A DNA stretch of 64,000 nt, from NCBI RefSeq assembly GCF_013410455.1, contig NZ_JACCFW010000001.1:450929-514928 (forward strand). Direction: 5' to 3'. A program made the position numbers and the translations under genes. The notes beneath the pieces were generated by a model. The model did no database searches, was not told the origin of the DNA, and saw only the letters and a list, made by a program, of their open reading frames with translations. Positions 52,266 to 61,298 of the stretch are shown here, in pieces (position 1 is the stretch's first letter; every line of letters begins with the position of its first letter). Origin of the DNA: Allobranchiibius huperziae. GTDB taxonomy: Bacteria; Actinomycetota; Actinomycetes; Actinomycetales; Dermatophilaceae.

Positions 52266-53566
52266 GCGTCATCGTCATCGGCATCTCCCACCGCACCGCC
52301 GACATCGCCACGCTGGAGCGCGTCGTCCTGAACGACGTGCAGCAGGACCGGATCGGGGAGTCCCTGGTCGGCAATGAGCACGTCAGCGAGCTGCTCGTGC
52401 TGTCGACCTGCAACCGCACCGAGCTGTACGCCGAGGTCGGCACCTTCCACGGTGCGGTCACCTCGATCAGCGAGACGCTCGCCGCGGTGACCGGTATGCC
52501 GCTGCCCGCGCTGCGCGACCACCTCTACGTGCACTTCGAGGACCGGGCCGTCGCCCACCTCTTCTCCGTCGCCGCGGGGCTGGACTCGATGGCCATCGGC
52601 GAGAGCCAGATCCTGGGTCAGTTGCGCGCCTCGATGCGGGCCGCCCAGGACGCCGGGCGGCTCGGCTCGTCGCTGTCCGAGCTGGTGCAGCACGCCCTGC
52701 GGGTGGGCAAGCGCGTGCACGCCGAGACCGACCTCGACACCGTGAGCCGGTCGCTGGTGGAGCAGTCGCTCGGCATCGCGCAGGAGCACCTCGGCGCACT
52801 GTCCGCGCAGTCCGCGGTCGTCATCGGCGCCGGTTCGATGAGCGCCCTCGCCGCCCACACCCTCACCCGCGCCGGCGTCGGCGGCCTCACGATCGTCAAC
52901 CGCACGCCTGAGCACGGGCAGCGACTGGCCGCCGCGACCGGAGCGATCGCGCGACCCTGGGCGCAGCTGACCGACGCCCTCGCCGGGGCCGACATCGTGA
53001 TCTCCTGCACCGGTGCCGTGGGCCACATCCTGGTGCCGCACCTGCTGACCGCCGACGGCCCGCCCGCCCGGCACATGGTGCTGATCGACCTTGCGCTGCC
53101 GCGCGACATCGACCCCGCGTGCGGCGAGCTCGACGGCGTCACGCTCGTGACGCTCGAGGAGCTCGGCGCCCGGACCACCGCCGACGGCCCGCAGCGCGAC
53201 TCGCTGCGCGTCGTACAGGACCTGGTCACCGCCGAGGTCGCGGAGTTCCTGGTGCTGCGCCGCTCGGCCGCGGTCGTGCCGACCGTCTCCGCGCTGCGGG
53301 TGCGCGCCGCGGACGTCGTCGACGCCGAGATGGACCGGCTGGTCGGTCGCCTGCAGCTGACCGATGCGCAAGCGGCGCAGGTCCGCCAGACCCTGCACCG
53401 GGTGACGGAGAAGATCCTGCACACGCCCACGGTACGGATGAAGCAGCTCGCCGGTGAGGAGCACGGACAGGACTACGCCGCGCTGCTGCGCACCCTCTTC
53501 GACCTCGACCCGCACGAGGCCCGCGTCTCGCGGGTCCCGCGGCTGTCGGACGGTGATCGCCGATGA
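52262..53566 (+). CDS. hemA: glutamyl-tRNA reductase
   Basis: First committed step of the C5 haem pathway, reducing glutamyl-tRNA to glutamate-1-semialdehyde. 434 aa; catalytic Cys50 in LSTCNRTELYA, AIGESQILGQ, NADPH-binding VVIGAGSMSALAA (about residues 180-192). ATG 52262 overlaps rex, ATGA overlap with hemC at the other end. Under Rex control by position. Confidence 0.96.
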   Translation: MSVIVIGISHRTADIATLERVVLNDVQQDRIGESLVGNEHVSELLVLSTCNRTELYAEVGTFHGAVTSISETLAAVTGMPLPALRDHLYVHFEDRAVAHLFSVAAGLDSMAIGESQILGQLRASMRAAQDAGRLGSSLSELVQHALRVGKRVHAETDLDTVSRSLVEQSLGIAQEHLGALSAQSAVVIGAGSMSALAAHTLTRAGVGGLTIVNRTPEHGQRLAAATGAIARPWAQLTDALAGADIVISCTGAVGHILVPHLLTADGPPARHMVLIDLALPRDIDPACGELDGVTLVTLEELGARTTADGPQRDSLRVVQDLVTAEVAEFLVLRRSAAVVPTVSALRVRAADVVDAEMDRLVGRLQLTDAQAAQVRQTLHRVTEKILHTPTVRMKQLAGEEHGQDYAALLRTLFDLDPHEARVSRVPRLSDGDRR

Positions 53567-54555
53567 TGGTGCGACTCGGCACCCGGCGCAGTGCGCTCGC
53601 GACCATCCAGAGCGAGAGCGTGGCGCAGTTGCTGCGCGACCGCGGCCACGAGGTGGAGCTGGTGATGATCACCACCGAGGGCGACACCAATCGCGCACCC
53701 CTGGAGACCATGGGCGGCACAGGCGTGTTCGCCGCCGCGATCCGCCACGCGCTGCTCGCCGGCGAGGTCGACCTCGCGGTCCACTCGCTGAAGGACCTGC
53801 CGGTGCAGCCGGAACCGGGCCTGGTGCTCGCCGCCATCCCGTCCCGTGAGGATCCCCGCGACGCCATCGTCGCCCGTGACGGACTCACGCTCGCCGAGCT
53901 GCCCCAGGACGCTGTCGTCGGCACCGGTTCGCCTCGGCGGGCCGCGCAGCTGAACGCCCTCGGGCTCGGACTCGCCGTGCGCGGGATCCGCGGCAACATC
54001 GACACGCGCATGTCGCTGGTGACCAGCGGCACGGTCGACGCCGTCGTCCTCGCGCGCGCCGGGCTGGCACGGATCGGTCGTACCGCGGCGATCACCGAGG
54101 TCCTCGACCCCTTGCAGATGCTGCCGGCTCCCGGTCAGGGCGCGCTGGCGCTCGAGGTCCGCGAGGACGCCACGGAGCTGCGCGCGGCGCTCGCGCCCCT
54201 GGACGACCCCGACACCCGTGCCGCGGTCACTGCCGAACGCGCGCTGCTCGGTGCGCTGGAAGCGGGCTGCTCGTCGCCGATCGGGGCGCTGGCCGAGGTC
54301 GTCGAGGAGCTCGACGGTTCTCTGATGATCTCGTTGCGCGCGTTCGTCGGTAGCAAGGACGGCGGTTTCGAACTGCGCCGATCCGTCACCGGCCCGATTG
54401 AGGCCGCCCCCCGGCTGGGTATCGAACTGGCACAGCTGTTGCTCCAGGACGGTGCCGCCGACGTCATACCTCCAGGGGCGCCTCCGAAACCGGATGCGTT
54501 CCCCACCCACCCCGAAGACCTCGTCCCAACAAACGCTGCGGAGCGTGAATCGTGA
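53563..54555 (+). CDS. hemC: porphobilinogen deaminase (hydroxymethylbilane synthase)
   Basis: 330 aa. RLGTRRSALA start, VHSLKDLP, GSPRRAAQL, RGNIDTR, and the dipyrromethane cofactor Cys at about residue 236 (EAGCSSP). Polymerises four porphobilinogens. ATG 53563 overlaps the hemA stop by 4 nt; the next gene starts with a GTGA overlap. Confidence 0.96.
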   Translation: MMVRLGTRRSALATIQSESVAQLLRDRGHEVELVMITTEGDTNRAPLETMGGTGVFAAAIRHALLAGEVDLAVHSLKDLPVQPEPGLVLAAIPSREDPRDAIVARDGLTLAELPQDAVVGTGSPRRAAQLNALGLGLAVRGIRGNIDTRMSLVTSGTVDAVVLARAGLARIGRTAAITEVLDPLQMLPAPGQGALALEVREDATELRAALAPLDDPDTRAAVTAERALLGALEAGCSSPIGALAEVVEELDGSLMISLRAFVGSKDGGFELRRSVTGPIEAAPRLGIELAQLLLQDGAADVIPPGAPPKPDAFPTHPEDLVPTNAAERES

Positions 54556-56228
54556 GCACCACCACTGCATCGAATCGCAAGAGCGGCACGGCGAAGGGCG
54601 CCAAGGCCGTGAAGGCCCTGCCCACTGTCGCCTTCGTCGGCTCGGGCCCCGGCGACCACGGACTGCTGACCACGCGGGCCGTCAGCCTGCTGCGTCGCGC
54701 CGACGTCATCGTGATCGACCGGATCGCGCGCGAGGACTTCGTCGCGCCCTACGCCCGCGCCGACGTGGAGATCGTCGACGCCGGACACGGCGAGGCCGGC
54801 CAGCCGCTGACCCACGCCTCCCGCGCGAAGCTCGTCGTGCGCGCCGCGAAACAGGCGTCGCCGAGCGACCCGTCCTCCGAGGAGACCCTGGTGGTCCGCC
54901 TGATGGACGGCGACCCCGCGATGTTCAACGGTCTGGCCGAAGAGGCGGTCGCCCTGCGCAAGGCCGGTATCCCCTTCGAGATCGTGCCCGGCGTCAGCGC
55001 GGTGTCCGCGGTGCCGTCGTACGCTGGAATCCCGTTGACCAACAACGCGACTCGTGCTGTGCACGTCATCAGTGCCGGTGACGGCAAGGTCGTGTGGGAG
55101 CGCTCCGCCGGCGACGACACGACCGTCGTGCTGCTCGGTGCCACCGAGAACATCGCCGACGCGCTGGGCCGGTTGCTCGCGGCCGGGCGGGACGGCGACA
55201 CCGGTGTCGCGCTCACCTCGCAGGGCACCCTGATCGAGCAGGCCACCCAGGTCACCACCCTCGCCGAAGCGGCCGATGCGATCCGCGCCGACAAGGTGCA
55301 CGCGCCGACCGTCGCGGTCGTGGGCGGCACCGTGGCGCTGCGCGACCAGCTGTCCTGGTGGGAGAACAAGCCGCTCTTCGGCTGGAACGTCCTCGTGCCG
55401 CGCACGAAGGAGCAGGCCGGCACGATGACCGAGCGGCTGGCGTCGTTCGGTGCGGCCAGCGATGTGGTGCCGACCATCAGCGTCGAGCCACCGCGCACCC
55501 CGCAGCAGATGGAGCGGGCCATCAAGGGCCTGGTCACCGGCCGCTACGAGTGGATCGGCTTCACCTCGGCGAACGCGGTGCGTGCGGTCAAGGAGAAGTT
55601 CGCCGAGTTCGGTCTGGACGCCCGCGCGTTCGCCGGGCTGAAGATCGCCGCCGTCGGGGGAGTCACGGCCGATGCCCTGCGCGAGTGGGGGCTGGAGCCG
55701 GACCTGGTGCCGGACGGTGAGCAGTCGGCCAAGGGACTGCTCGCGGGGTGGCCGGAGTACGACGACCTGCTCGATCCGATCAACCGGGTCTTCCTGCCGC
55801 GCGCCGACATCGCCACCGACACTCTGGTGGCCGGCCTGCAGGAGATGGGCTGGGAGGTCGACGACGTGACGGCCTACCGCACGGTGCGCGCCGCTCCGCC
55901 GGCTCCGCAGGTGCGCGAGGCGATCAAGTCCGGTCGATTCGACGCGGTGCTCTTCACCTCCAGCTCCACCGTGCGCAACCTGGTGGGCATCGCGGGCAAG
56001 CCGCACACGTCCACCGTGGTGGCGTGTATCGGCCCGGCGACCGCGAAGACCGCCGAGGAGCACGGCCTGCGGGTCGACGTCCTGGCCGCCGAGCCCTCCG
56101 CCGCGTCACTGGTCGACGCCCTGGCCGACTACGGCCGCGGCCTCGCGCTGTCCGCCGCCGAGGCGGGCGACGACGTACGCCGTCCGAGCGAGCGGCGTAC
56201 GGCGGCGCGGCGCAAGGCCAAGGCCTGA
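54552..56228 (+). CDS. cobA-hemD: uroporphyrinogen-III C-methyltransferase / uroporphyrinogen-III synthase fusion
   Basis: 558 aa. Residues about 25-265 are a SUMT/CobA tetrapyrrole methylase ([45 protein letters not shown]); residues about 275-530 are HemD ([35 protein letters not shown]). One chain therefore stands at the branch between haem and sirohaem/corrinoids. The fusion is known in Actinobacteria and Firmicutes. GTG 54552 overlaps hemC; a TGATG overlap joins hemB. Confidence 0.93.
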   Translation: MSTTTASNRKSGTAKGAKAVKALPTVAFVGSGPGDHGLLTTRAVSLLRRADVIVIDRIAREDFVAPYARADVEIVDAGHGEAGQPLTHASRAKLVVRAAKQASPSDPSSEETLVVRLMDGDPAMFNGLAEEAVALRKAGIPFEIVPGVSAVSAVPSYAGIPLTNNATRAVHVISAGDGKVVWERSAGDDTTVVLLGATENIADALGRLLAAGRDGDTGVALTSQGTLIEQATQVTTLAEAADAIRADKVHAPTVAVVGGTVALRDQLSWWENKPLFGWNVLVPRTKEQAGTMTERLASFGAASDVVPTISVEPPRTPQQMERAIKGLVTGRYEWIGFTSANAVRAVKEKFAEFGLDARAFAGLKIAAVGGVTADALREWGLEPDLVPDGEQSAKGLLAGWPEYDDLLDPINRVFLPRADIATDTLVAGLQEMGWEVDDVTAYRTVRAAPPAPQVREAIKSGRFDAVLFTSSSTVRNLVGIAGKPHTSTVVACIGPATAKTAEEHGLRVDVLAAEPSAASLVDALADYGRGLALSAAEAGDDVRRPSERRTAARRKAKA

Positions 56229-57202
56229 TGGAGCACCGCCCGCGCAGGCTCCGCCAGACCCCGGCGGTCCGGCGGCTCGTGGCACAGACGCGGCTGCACC
56301 CGGCCGATCTGGTGCTGCCGATGTTCGTCAAAGAGGGCCTGGCCGACGCGGTCCCGCTCGCCTCGATGCCGGGCGTGCTGCAGCACAGTCTGGACTCCCT
56401 CGTGGTCGCGGCACGGGATGCGGTCGCGGCCGGCGTCGGCGGATTGATGATCTACGGCGTGCCCGAGCACCGCGACGAGATTGGTTCGGGCGCAACGGAT
56501 CCGGACGGCATTCTCAATGTCGCGCTGCGCCGCCTGCGCGACGAGCTGGGTGACAGCACGGTCCTGATGTCCGACCTGTGCCTCGACGAGTTCACCTCCC
56601 ACGGGCACTGCGGAGTGCTCGACGACCGTGGTCGCGTCGACAACGACGCCACCCTGGAGCTCTACGCGCAGATGGCGCTGGCGCAGGCCCGCGCGGGCGC
56701 CCACGTGCTGGGGCTGTCCGGGATGATGGACGGCCAGGTCGCCGCGTGCCGCGCGGCCCTGGAGGAGACGGGCTTCACCGACACGATCATCCTGGCGTAC
56801 GCCGCCAAGTACGCCTCAGCGGCGTACGGGCCGTTCCGCGAGGCCGTCGACTCGGCCCTGCAGGGTGACCGCGCGACCTACCAGCAGGACCCGGCCAACT
56901 TCACCGAGTCGCTGCGCGAGGTCTCTCTCGACCTGGCGCAGGACGCCGACATCGTGATGATCAAACCGGCGCTGCCCTATCTCGACGTGCTGCACGCCGT
57001 CGCCGGTGAGGTCGACGTCCCCGTCGCCGCCTACCAGGTGAGCGGTGAGCTCGCGATGATCGAGGCGGCCGGCGCCAACGGCTGGATCGACCGGGACCGG
57101 ATGATGCTGGAGACGCTCACGTCCATCAAGCGCGCGGGTGCGTCGATCATCCTCACCTACTACGCCGTCGAGGTCGCCACGATCCTGCGAGCCGCCATCT
57201 GA
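56228..57202 (+). CDS. hemB: delta-aminolevulinic acid dehydratase (porphobilinogen synthase)
   Basis: 324 aa. Schiff-base Lys residues at about 194 (YAAKYAS) and 246 (VMIKPALPY). The metal loop reads [14 protein letters not shown]: Cys118 and Cys128 are kept, but the middle Cys of classic zinc enzymes is Asp120, a hybrid between Cys-rich and Asp-rich types. ATG 56228 shares its A with the cobA-hemD stop (TGATG). Last gene of the Rex operon by spacing. Confidence 0.95.
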   Translation: MEHRPRRLRQTPAVRRLVAQTRLHPADLVLPMFVKEGLADAVPLASMPGVLQHSLDSLVVAARDAVAAGVGGLMIYGVPEHRDEIGSGATDPDGILNVALRRLRDELGDSTVLMSDLCLDEFTSHGHCGVLDDRGRVDNDATLELYAQMALAQARAGAHVLGLSGMMDGQVAACRAALEETGFTDTIILAYAAKYASAAYGPFREAVDSALQGDRATYQQDPANFTESLREVSLDLAQDADIVMIKPALPYLDVLHAVAGEVDVPVAAYQVSGELAMIEAAGANGWIDRDRMMLETLTSIKRAGASIILTYYAVEVATILRAAI

Positions 57203-57218
57203 GAAGGTCGGTCGGCGG

Positions 57219-57224
57219 TAGGCT
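57219..57224 (+). promoter_or_regulatory. leaderless-type -10 upstream of the marR mini-ORF
   Basis: TAGGCT, 8 nt before ATG 57233. Transcription would start near that ATG, so the marR GTG at 57247 would be about 14 nt into the mRNA. Confidence 0.45.
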
Positions 57225-57232
57225 CGGCTGCC

Positions 57233-57250
57233 ATGAGCGGGCGTCCGTGA
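57233..57250 (+). CDS. possible five-residue leader ORF overlapping the marR start
   Basis: ATG AGC GGG CGT CCG TGA encodes MSGRP. Its stop overlaps the marR GTG as GTGA, the same 4-nt overlap used by coupled genes elsewhere in the window. It is placed where a leaderless transcript would begin. Too short to judge by codon use; may be chance. Confidence 0.3.
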   Translation: MSGRP

Positions 57251-57723
57251 CAGCCACCGACCAGGTCTGGCTGACCAAGGAACAGCAGCACGCCTGGCGC
57301 GCCTATCTACGTGCCAGCCGCGCCCTCGAAGTGCGCCTGGACACCGAGTTGCAGGGCGCCGGGCTCTCGTTCGCGGAGTACGAGCTGCTGTCGATGCTCT
57401 CGGAGGCCCCCGAGGGATCGATGCGGATGAGTCAGCTCGCCGACCTGATCATCCAGTCCCGCAGCCGGGTCACCCACACCGCCAACCGTCTGGAACGTCG
57501 CGGGTGGGTCGTGCGCAGTGACGCGCCCGAGGATCGTCGCGGTGTGGTCCTCTCCCTCACGGTGCCCGGATGGGACACCGTGCGCCGCGCCGCACGCCTG
57601 CACGTGCAGGGGGTGCGCGAGCACTTCATCGAGCAGATCGGTGCGAGCGACCTGGAGGTGCTGGGCGACGCGATGGACGCCGTACGCCGGCATCTGACCG
57701 GCAAGGACACCGAGGTCGCCTGA
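57247..57723 (+). CDS. MarR-family transcriptional regulator
   Basis: 158 aa winged-helix dimer. [24 protein letters not shown] and [18 protein letters not shown] form the DNA-binding part, followed by the wing [14 protein letters not shown]. Ligand and targets unknown; it sits between hemB and hemL but has its own -10 and is followed by a perfect palindrome, so it may not belong to the haem operon. GTG 57247 is the only sensible start. Confidence 0.92.
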   Translation: MTATDQVWLTKEQQHAWRAYLRASRALEVRLDTELQGAGLSFAEYELLSMLSEAPEGSMRMSQLADLIIQSRSRVTHTANRLERRGWVVRSDAPEDRRGVVLSLTVPGWDTVRRAARLHVQGVREHFIEQIGASDLEVLGDAMDAVRRHLTGKDTEVA

Positions 57724-57778
57724 CCCGTCAGCTGCCCGACCGCGGCAACGCGTCGCTCTGTGTCGGGGTGCGCAGTTC

Positions 57779-57816
57779 GCGTCCTCGGCCAGTGCTGCAG
57801 CACTGGCCGAGGACGC
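57779..57816. repeat. dispersed palindromic element, copy C (perfect 38-bp palindrome)
   Basis: Perfect inverted repeat centred on CTGCAG at 57795-57800 (each arm 19 nt). Outer arms also pair imperfectly (57752-57764 with 57831-57843, 11 of 13). The core CGGCCAGTGCTGCAG is shared with copies A and B. It lies between marR and hemL and may end the marR transcript. Confidence 0.88.
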
Positions 57817-57913
57817 AGAGCGACCACCTGGACACAGGGTGACCACCTGCCACCCGCTGACCGGCCCTGGTGGGGGCCGAACCGGGCGGCGCAGGGCCTG
57901 CGAGGATGGCGCC

Positions 57914-59227
57914 ATGCCTTCTGCACAGCCCACCACCCGGTCCGACGAGTTGATGCGCACCGCGCGCACGGTGATCCCCGGCGGGGTGAACTCGCCGGTG
58001 CGAGCCTTCCGATCCGTAGGCGGCACACCGCGTTTCATGGCGTCCGGCACGGGTCCCTGGCTCACGGACGTCGACGGCAACCGCTACGTCGACCTCATCT
58101 GCTCGTGGGGGCCGATGATCCTCGGGCACGCCCACCCGGACGTCGAGCAGGCCGTGCGGGAGGCGGCGGCCAAGGGGTTCTCCTTCGGCACGCCGAGTGA
58201 GAACGAGGTCCTGCTCGCCGCCGAGATCGTCGACCGGGTCGCGCCGCTGGAGCAGGTGCGCCTGGTGAGCTCCGGCACGGAGGCGACGATGAGCGCGCTG
58301 CGCCTCGCGCGCGGCGCGACCGGCCGCAGCAAGGTCGTGAAGTTCGCCGGCTGCTACCACGGCCACGTCGACGCGCTGCTGGCCGCGGCCGGCAGTGGGC
58401 TGGCGACGTTCGCGCTGCCGGACTCGGCCGGAGTGCCGGTCTCCAGCGCGCACGAGACCATCGTGCTGCCCTACAACGACGTGTCCGCCGTCGAGGCGGC
58501 GTTCGCGGAGCACGGCGACGAGATCGCCTGCGTCATCACCGAGGCGGCCGCCGGCAACATGGGCGTGGTGCCGCCGGAGCCCGGGTTCACCGCTGCGCTG
58601 CGGCGGATCACCCGAGAACACGGGGCGCTGCTGATCAGCGACGAGGTGATGACCGGCTTCCGCTGCTCGGCCGCCGGCTGGTACGGCCTGGAGGGCGAGC
58701 CCGAGGGCGGCGCACCGGACCTGTTCACCTTCGGCAAGGTGATGGGTGGCGGCTTCCCGGCGGCGGCGTTCGGCGGGTCGGCCGAGCTGATGAGCCGGCT
58801 CGCACCGGACGGGCCGGTCTACCAGGCGGGCACGCTGTCGGGGAACCCCGTCGCGACGGCCGCAGGGCTCGCGACGCTGCGCGGGTGCACAGCGGCGGTC
58901 TACGACCGGCTGACGCAGGTCAGCGACGCACTGATCGCTGGTGCCACCGAGGCGCTGAACGTAGCCGGGGTGCCCCACGTGATCGGCCGCGCCGGCTCGA
59001 TGTTCAACGTGTTCTTCCGTGAGGAGCGGGTGCGCGACTACGACGATGCGCGCGATCAGGACACGGCGGCGTTCGGGCGGTTCTTCCACTCGATGCTGCA
59101 GCAGGGCGTGCATCTGCCGCCCAGCGCGTTCGAGTCGTGGTTCGTCAGCGCCTCGCACGACGACGAGGCCGTCGACGCCGTACTCGCGGCGCTGCCGACG
59201 GCTGCCGCTGCCGCAGCGGCGGCCTGA
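57914..59227 (+). CDS. hemL: glutamate-1-semialdehyde 2,1-aminomutase
   Basis: 437-aa PLP enzyme that makes 5-aminolevulinate from the HemA product. The PLP Lys is about residue 275 in [41 protein letters not shown] and YHGHVD are also present. C-terminal run of Ala (TAAAAAAAA type) is unusual but terminal. ATG 57914 is supported by homology; GAGGAT lies 6 nt upstream. Separate from the Rex operon. Confidence 0.95.
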   Translation: MPSAQPTTRSDELMRTARTVIPGGVNSPVRAFRSVGGTPRFMASGTGPWLTDVDGNRYVDLICSWGPMILGHAHPDVEQAVREAAAKGFSFGTPSENEVLLAAEIVDRVAPLEQVRLVSSGTEATMSALRLARGATGRSKVVKFAGCYHGHVDALLAAAGSGLATFALPDSAGVPVSSAHETIVLPYNDVSAVEAAFAEHGDEIACVITEAAAGNMGVVPPEPGFTAALRRITREHGALLISDEVMTGFRCSAAGWYGLEGEPEGGAPDLFTFGKVMGGGFPAAAFGGSAELMSRLAPDGPVYQAGTLSGNPVATAAGLATLRGCTAAVYDRLTQVSDALIAGATEALNVAGVPHVIGRAGSMFNVFFREERVRDYDDARDQDTAAFGRFFHSMLQQGVHLPPSAFESWFVSASHDDEAVDAVLAALPTAAAAAAAA

Positions 59228-59308
59228 ATCGCCGCCCCTGCGCGCCGTGTTCGCGGCGGTGCCCCGGCGGTCACGAACCACACAGACATGGATGAGAAAC
59301 TGGGGGAC

Positions 59309-59956
59309 ATGACGGGAGGGGACCGCACGATCGTGCACCTGGTGCGCCACGGGGAGGTCTACAACCCGGGCAAGGTGCTCTACGGCAGGATGCCGGGTTT
59401 CAAGCTGTCGGAGCTCGGCGTGCGGATGGCGCACATGACCGCGGCCTACCTCGCCGACAACGACATCGCCCACCTCGTGTCCTCGCCTCTCGAACGCGCT
59501 CAGCAGACGATCGAGCCGCTCGCCGAGGTGGCCCGGCTGCCGGTGACGCTGGACGATCGGGTCATCGAGGCCGACAACGACTTCGAGGGGCTGACAGTGG
59601 GCGTCTCGCCCCGTCAGCTGCTCCAACCGCGCTTCTGGCCGAAGCTGGTCAACCCGGTCAAGCCGTCCTGGGGCGAGCCGTACGCACAGATCGCCGCCCG
59701 CATGCGCGCGGCGATCGCCGATGCACGGGTGAAGGCCGAAGGTCGGGAGGCAGTGATCGTGAGTCACCAGTTGCCCGTGTGGATCTCGCGGCTCGACGCC
59801 GAACACCGCCGCCTGTGGCACAACCCGCGCAACCGCGAGTGCACGCTCGCCTCGGTCACGAGCCTTACCTTCCGCGGGCCGGAGGTCACGATGGTGACGT
59901 ACGCCGAGCCGGCCGCCTCGCTGCTGCCCCTCGCCTCCGCGGTGGTCGGCGCATGA
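59309..59956 (+). CDS. histidine phosphatase family protein
   Basis: 215 aa. LVRHGE near the N-terminus holds the catalytic His; SSPLERAQQT and SHQLPVWI follow the usual pattern. Mycobacteria have the same gene after hemL (Rv0525). ATG 59309 is chosen because GGGGGA precedes it and its length fits the family; ATG 59288 is an in-frame alternative. Substrate unknown. Overlaps the next gene by 4 nt. Confidence 0.88.
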   Translation: MTGGDRTIVHLVRHGEVYNPGKVLYGRMPGFKLSELGVRMAHMTAAYLADNDIAHLVSSPLERAQQTIEPLAEVARLPVTLDDRVIEADNDFEGLTVGVSPRQLLQPRFWPKLVNPVKPSWGEPYAQIAARMRAAIADARVKAEGREAVIVSHQLPVWISRLDAEHRRLWHNPRNRECTLASVTSLTFRGPEVTMVTYAEPAASLLPLASAVVGA

Positions 59957-60543
59957 GGCCGCTACGTCTGACCGCGGGTGCGGTGTGCGCGGCCGTCCTA
60001 CTGACGGCGTGCAGCAGCGGTGGCGGAGGCAACACCATCGGCGGGCAGGCCCGCAACGCCGGCGGCACCGGCGGTGGGGGCGCCGTCGAGCAGTTGTCGG
60101 TCGCGCAGCGAGGCAAGCCGCTCGCGGTCTCCGGCACGGAGCTGACCGGTGCGCCGTGGTCGAGCAGCGCCGATGCCAAGGGCAAGGTCGTCGTGCTCAA
60201 CGTCTGGGGTTCATGGTGCGGGCCGTGCCAGACGGAGTTCGCCGACCTGCAGAAGGCGTGGACGCAGCTGAAGGCCAGCGGCCAGCCGGTCGTGATGATG
60301 GGCCTGGACTTCAAGGAGGGCGCCGACACCGCGCTCGCGACGACGCGGGAGCGGGGCATGACCTATCCGTCGCTGCAGTACGGCGACGGCCGAACGATCG
60401 CCGCGCTCGGCGGCAACTTCAAGAACAGCCCGCCGACCACCCTCGTGCTGGACTCCCAGCACCGCGTGGCGGCCCGGGTCACCGGACCGGTCGACAGCAC
60501 CACCTTGGTGGGCCTGGTCGACGACACCCTGTCCGGCAAGTGA
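59953..60543 (+). CDS. TlpA-type thioredoxin-like lipoprotein (cytochrome c maturation)
   Basis: 196 aa. Signal peptide with lipobox LTAC (Cys about residue 20), a Gly-rich linker, then a thioredoxin fold with WCGPC at 88-92. Anchored outside the membrane, it should keep apocytochrome c Cys reduced, using electrons delivered by CcdA, whose gene is next. ATG 59953 overlaps the phosphatase stop. Confidence 0.93.
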   Translation: MRPLRLTAGAVCAAVLLTACSSGGGGNTIGGQARNAGGTGGGGAVEQLSVAQRGKPLAVSGTELTGAPWSSSADAKGKVVVLNVWGSWCGPCQTEFADLQKAWTQLKASGQPVVMMGLDFKEGADTALATTRERGMTYPSLQYGDGRTIAALGGNFKNSPPTTLVLDSQHRVAARVTGPVDSTTLVGLVDDTLSGK

Positions 60544-61298
60544 CGGCGATGTCAGCCGACGTGCAGCAGGTCGTGGCCACCGGCAGCCTCCCGCTCGCGG
60601 TGGGGCTCGCTCTCGTCGCCGGCTTGGTGTCCTTCGCCTCGCCGTGCGTGCTGCCGCTGGTGCCCGGATTCCTCGCCTACGTGACCGGTCTGACCGACGA
60701 ACGCCGCCGTACCCGACTCGTCTCGGGCGCGCTGCTGTTCGTGCTCGGTTTCGGCGTGGTCCTGGTCGGCATCTCGATCGCCCTCAACTGGGCGCTGGAC
60801 CTGACGCGCAACCACCTGGGTCTGGTGACCCGGGTCGGCGGGGTCGTCGTCATCCTGCTGGCACTGGTCTACCTGGGATTCATCGGGCAACGCGGGCTGC
60901 CGGTCAGCTGGCGCCCCGCCGCCGGCCTGTTCGGCGCACCGCTGCTCGGAGTGGTGTTCGGGCTCGGGATGAGTCCGTGCGTCGGTCCGGTCTACGGCGC
61001 GATCCAGGTCGCGGCGGCCCCGCTCGGCCATGAGGGCGGGCCGGTGCCGCGCGGTGTACTGCTCGCCGTCTGCTACACGATCGGGCTCGGCATCCCCTTC
61101 GTGCTCATCGCCGCGGGATGGTCCCGTGCCGAACGCGCGTCGCGCTGGCTGCGCGACCACCACCGGGCGGTGCAGCTGGTCGGCGGCACCTTGATGCTCA
61201 TCGTGGGAGTGCTCATGGTGAGCGGTCTCTGGGAGGACTTCGTGGCCTGGATCCAGACACAGCTCGTCGGCAACGGCGCGTTCGAGCCGGCGATCTGA
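60540..61298 (+). CDS. ccdA: cytochrome c biogenesis protein CcdA
   Basis: 252 aa, six predicted membrane helices. The two conserved Cys are in FASPCVLPLVPGF (about residue 35) and GMSPCVGPVYGA (about 143); they pass electrons from cytoplasmic thioredoxin to the TlpA-like protein. GTG 60540 overlaps the previous stop as GTGA; ATG 60549 is an alternative three codons later. TGATG overlap with resB. Confidence 0.95.
   Translation: MTAMSADVQQVVATGSLPLAVGLALVAGLVSFASPCVLPLVPGFLAYVTGLTDERRRTRLVSGALLFVLGFGVVLVGISIALNWALDLTRNHLGLVTRVGGVVVILLALVYLGFIGQRGLPVSWRPAAGLFGAPLLGVVFGLGMSPCVGPVYGAIQVAAAPLGHEGGPVPRGVLLAVCYTIGLGIPFVLIAAGWSRAERASRWLRDHHRAVQLVGGTLMLIVGVLMVSGLWEDFVAWIQTQLVGNGAFEPAI

Noticed and set aside
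59228-59308. Terminator after hemL
   Set aside because: Only a 5-bp CGCCG/CGGCG pairing is present, not enough to call.
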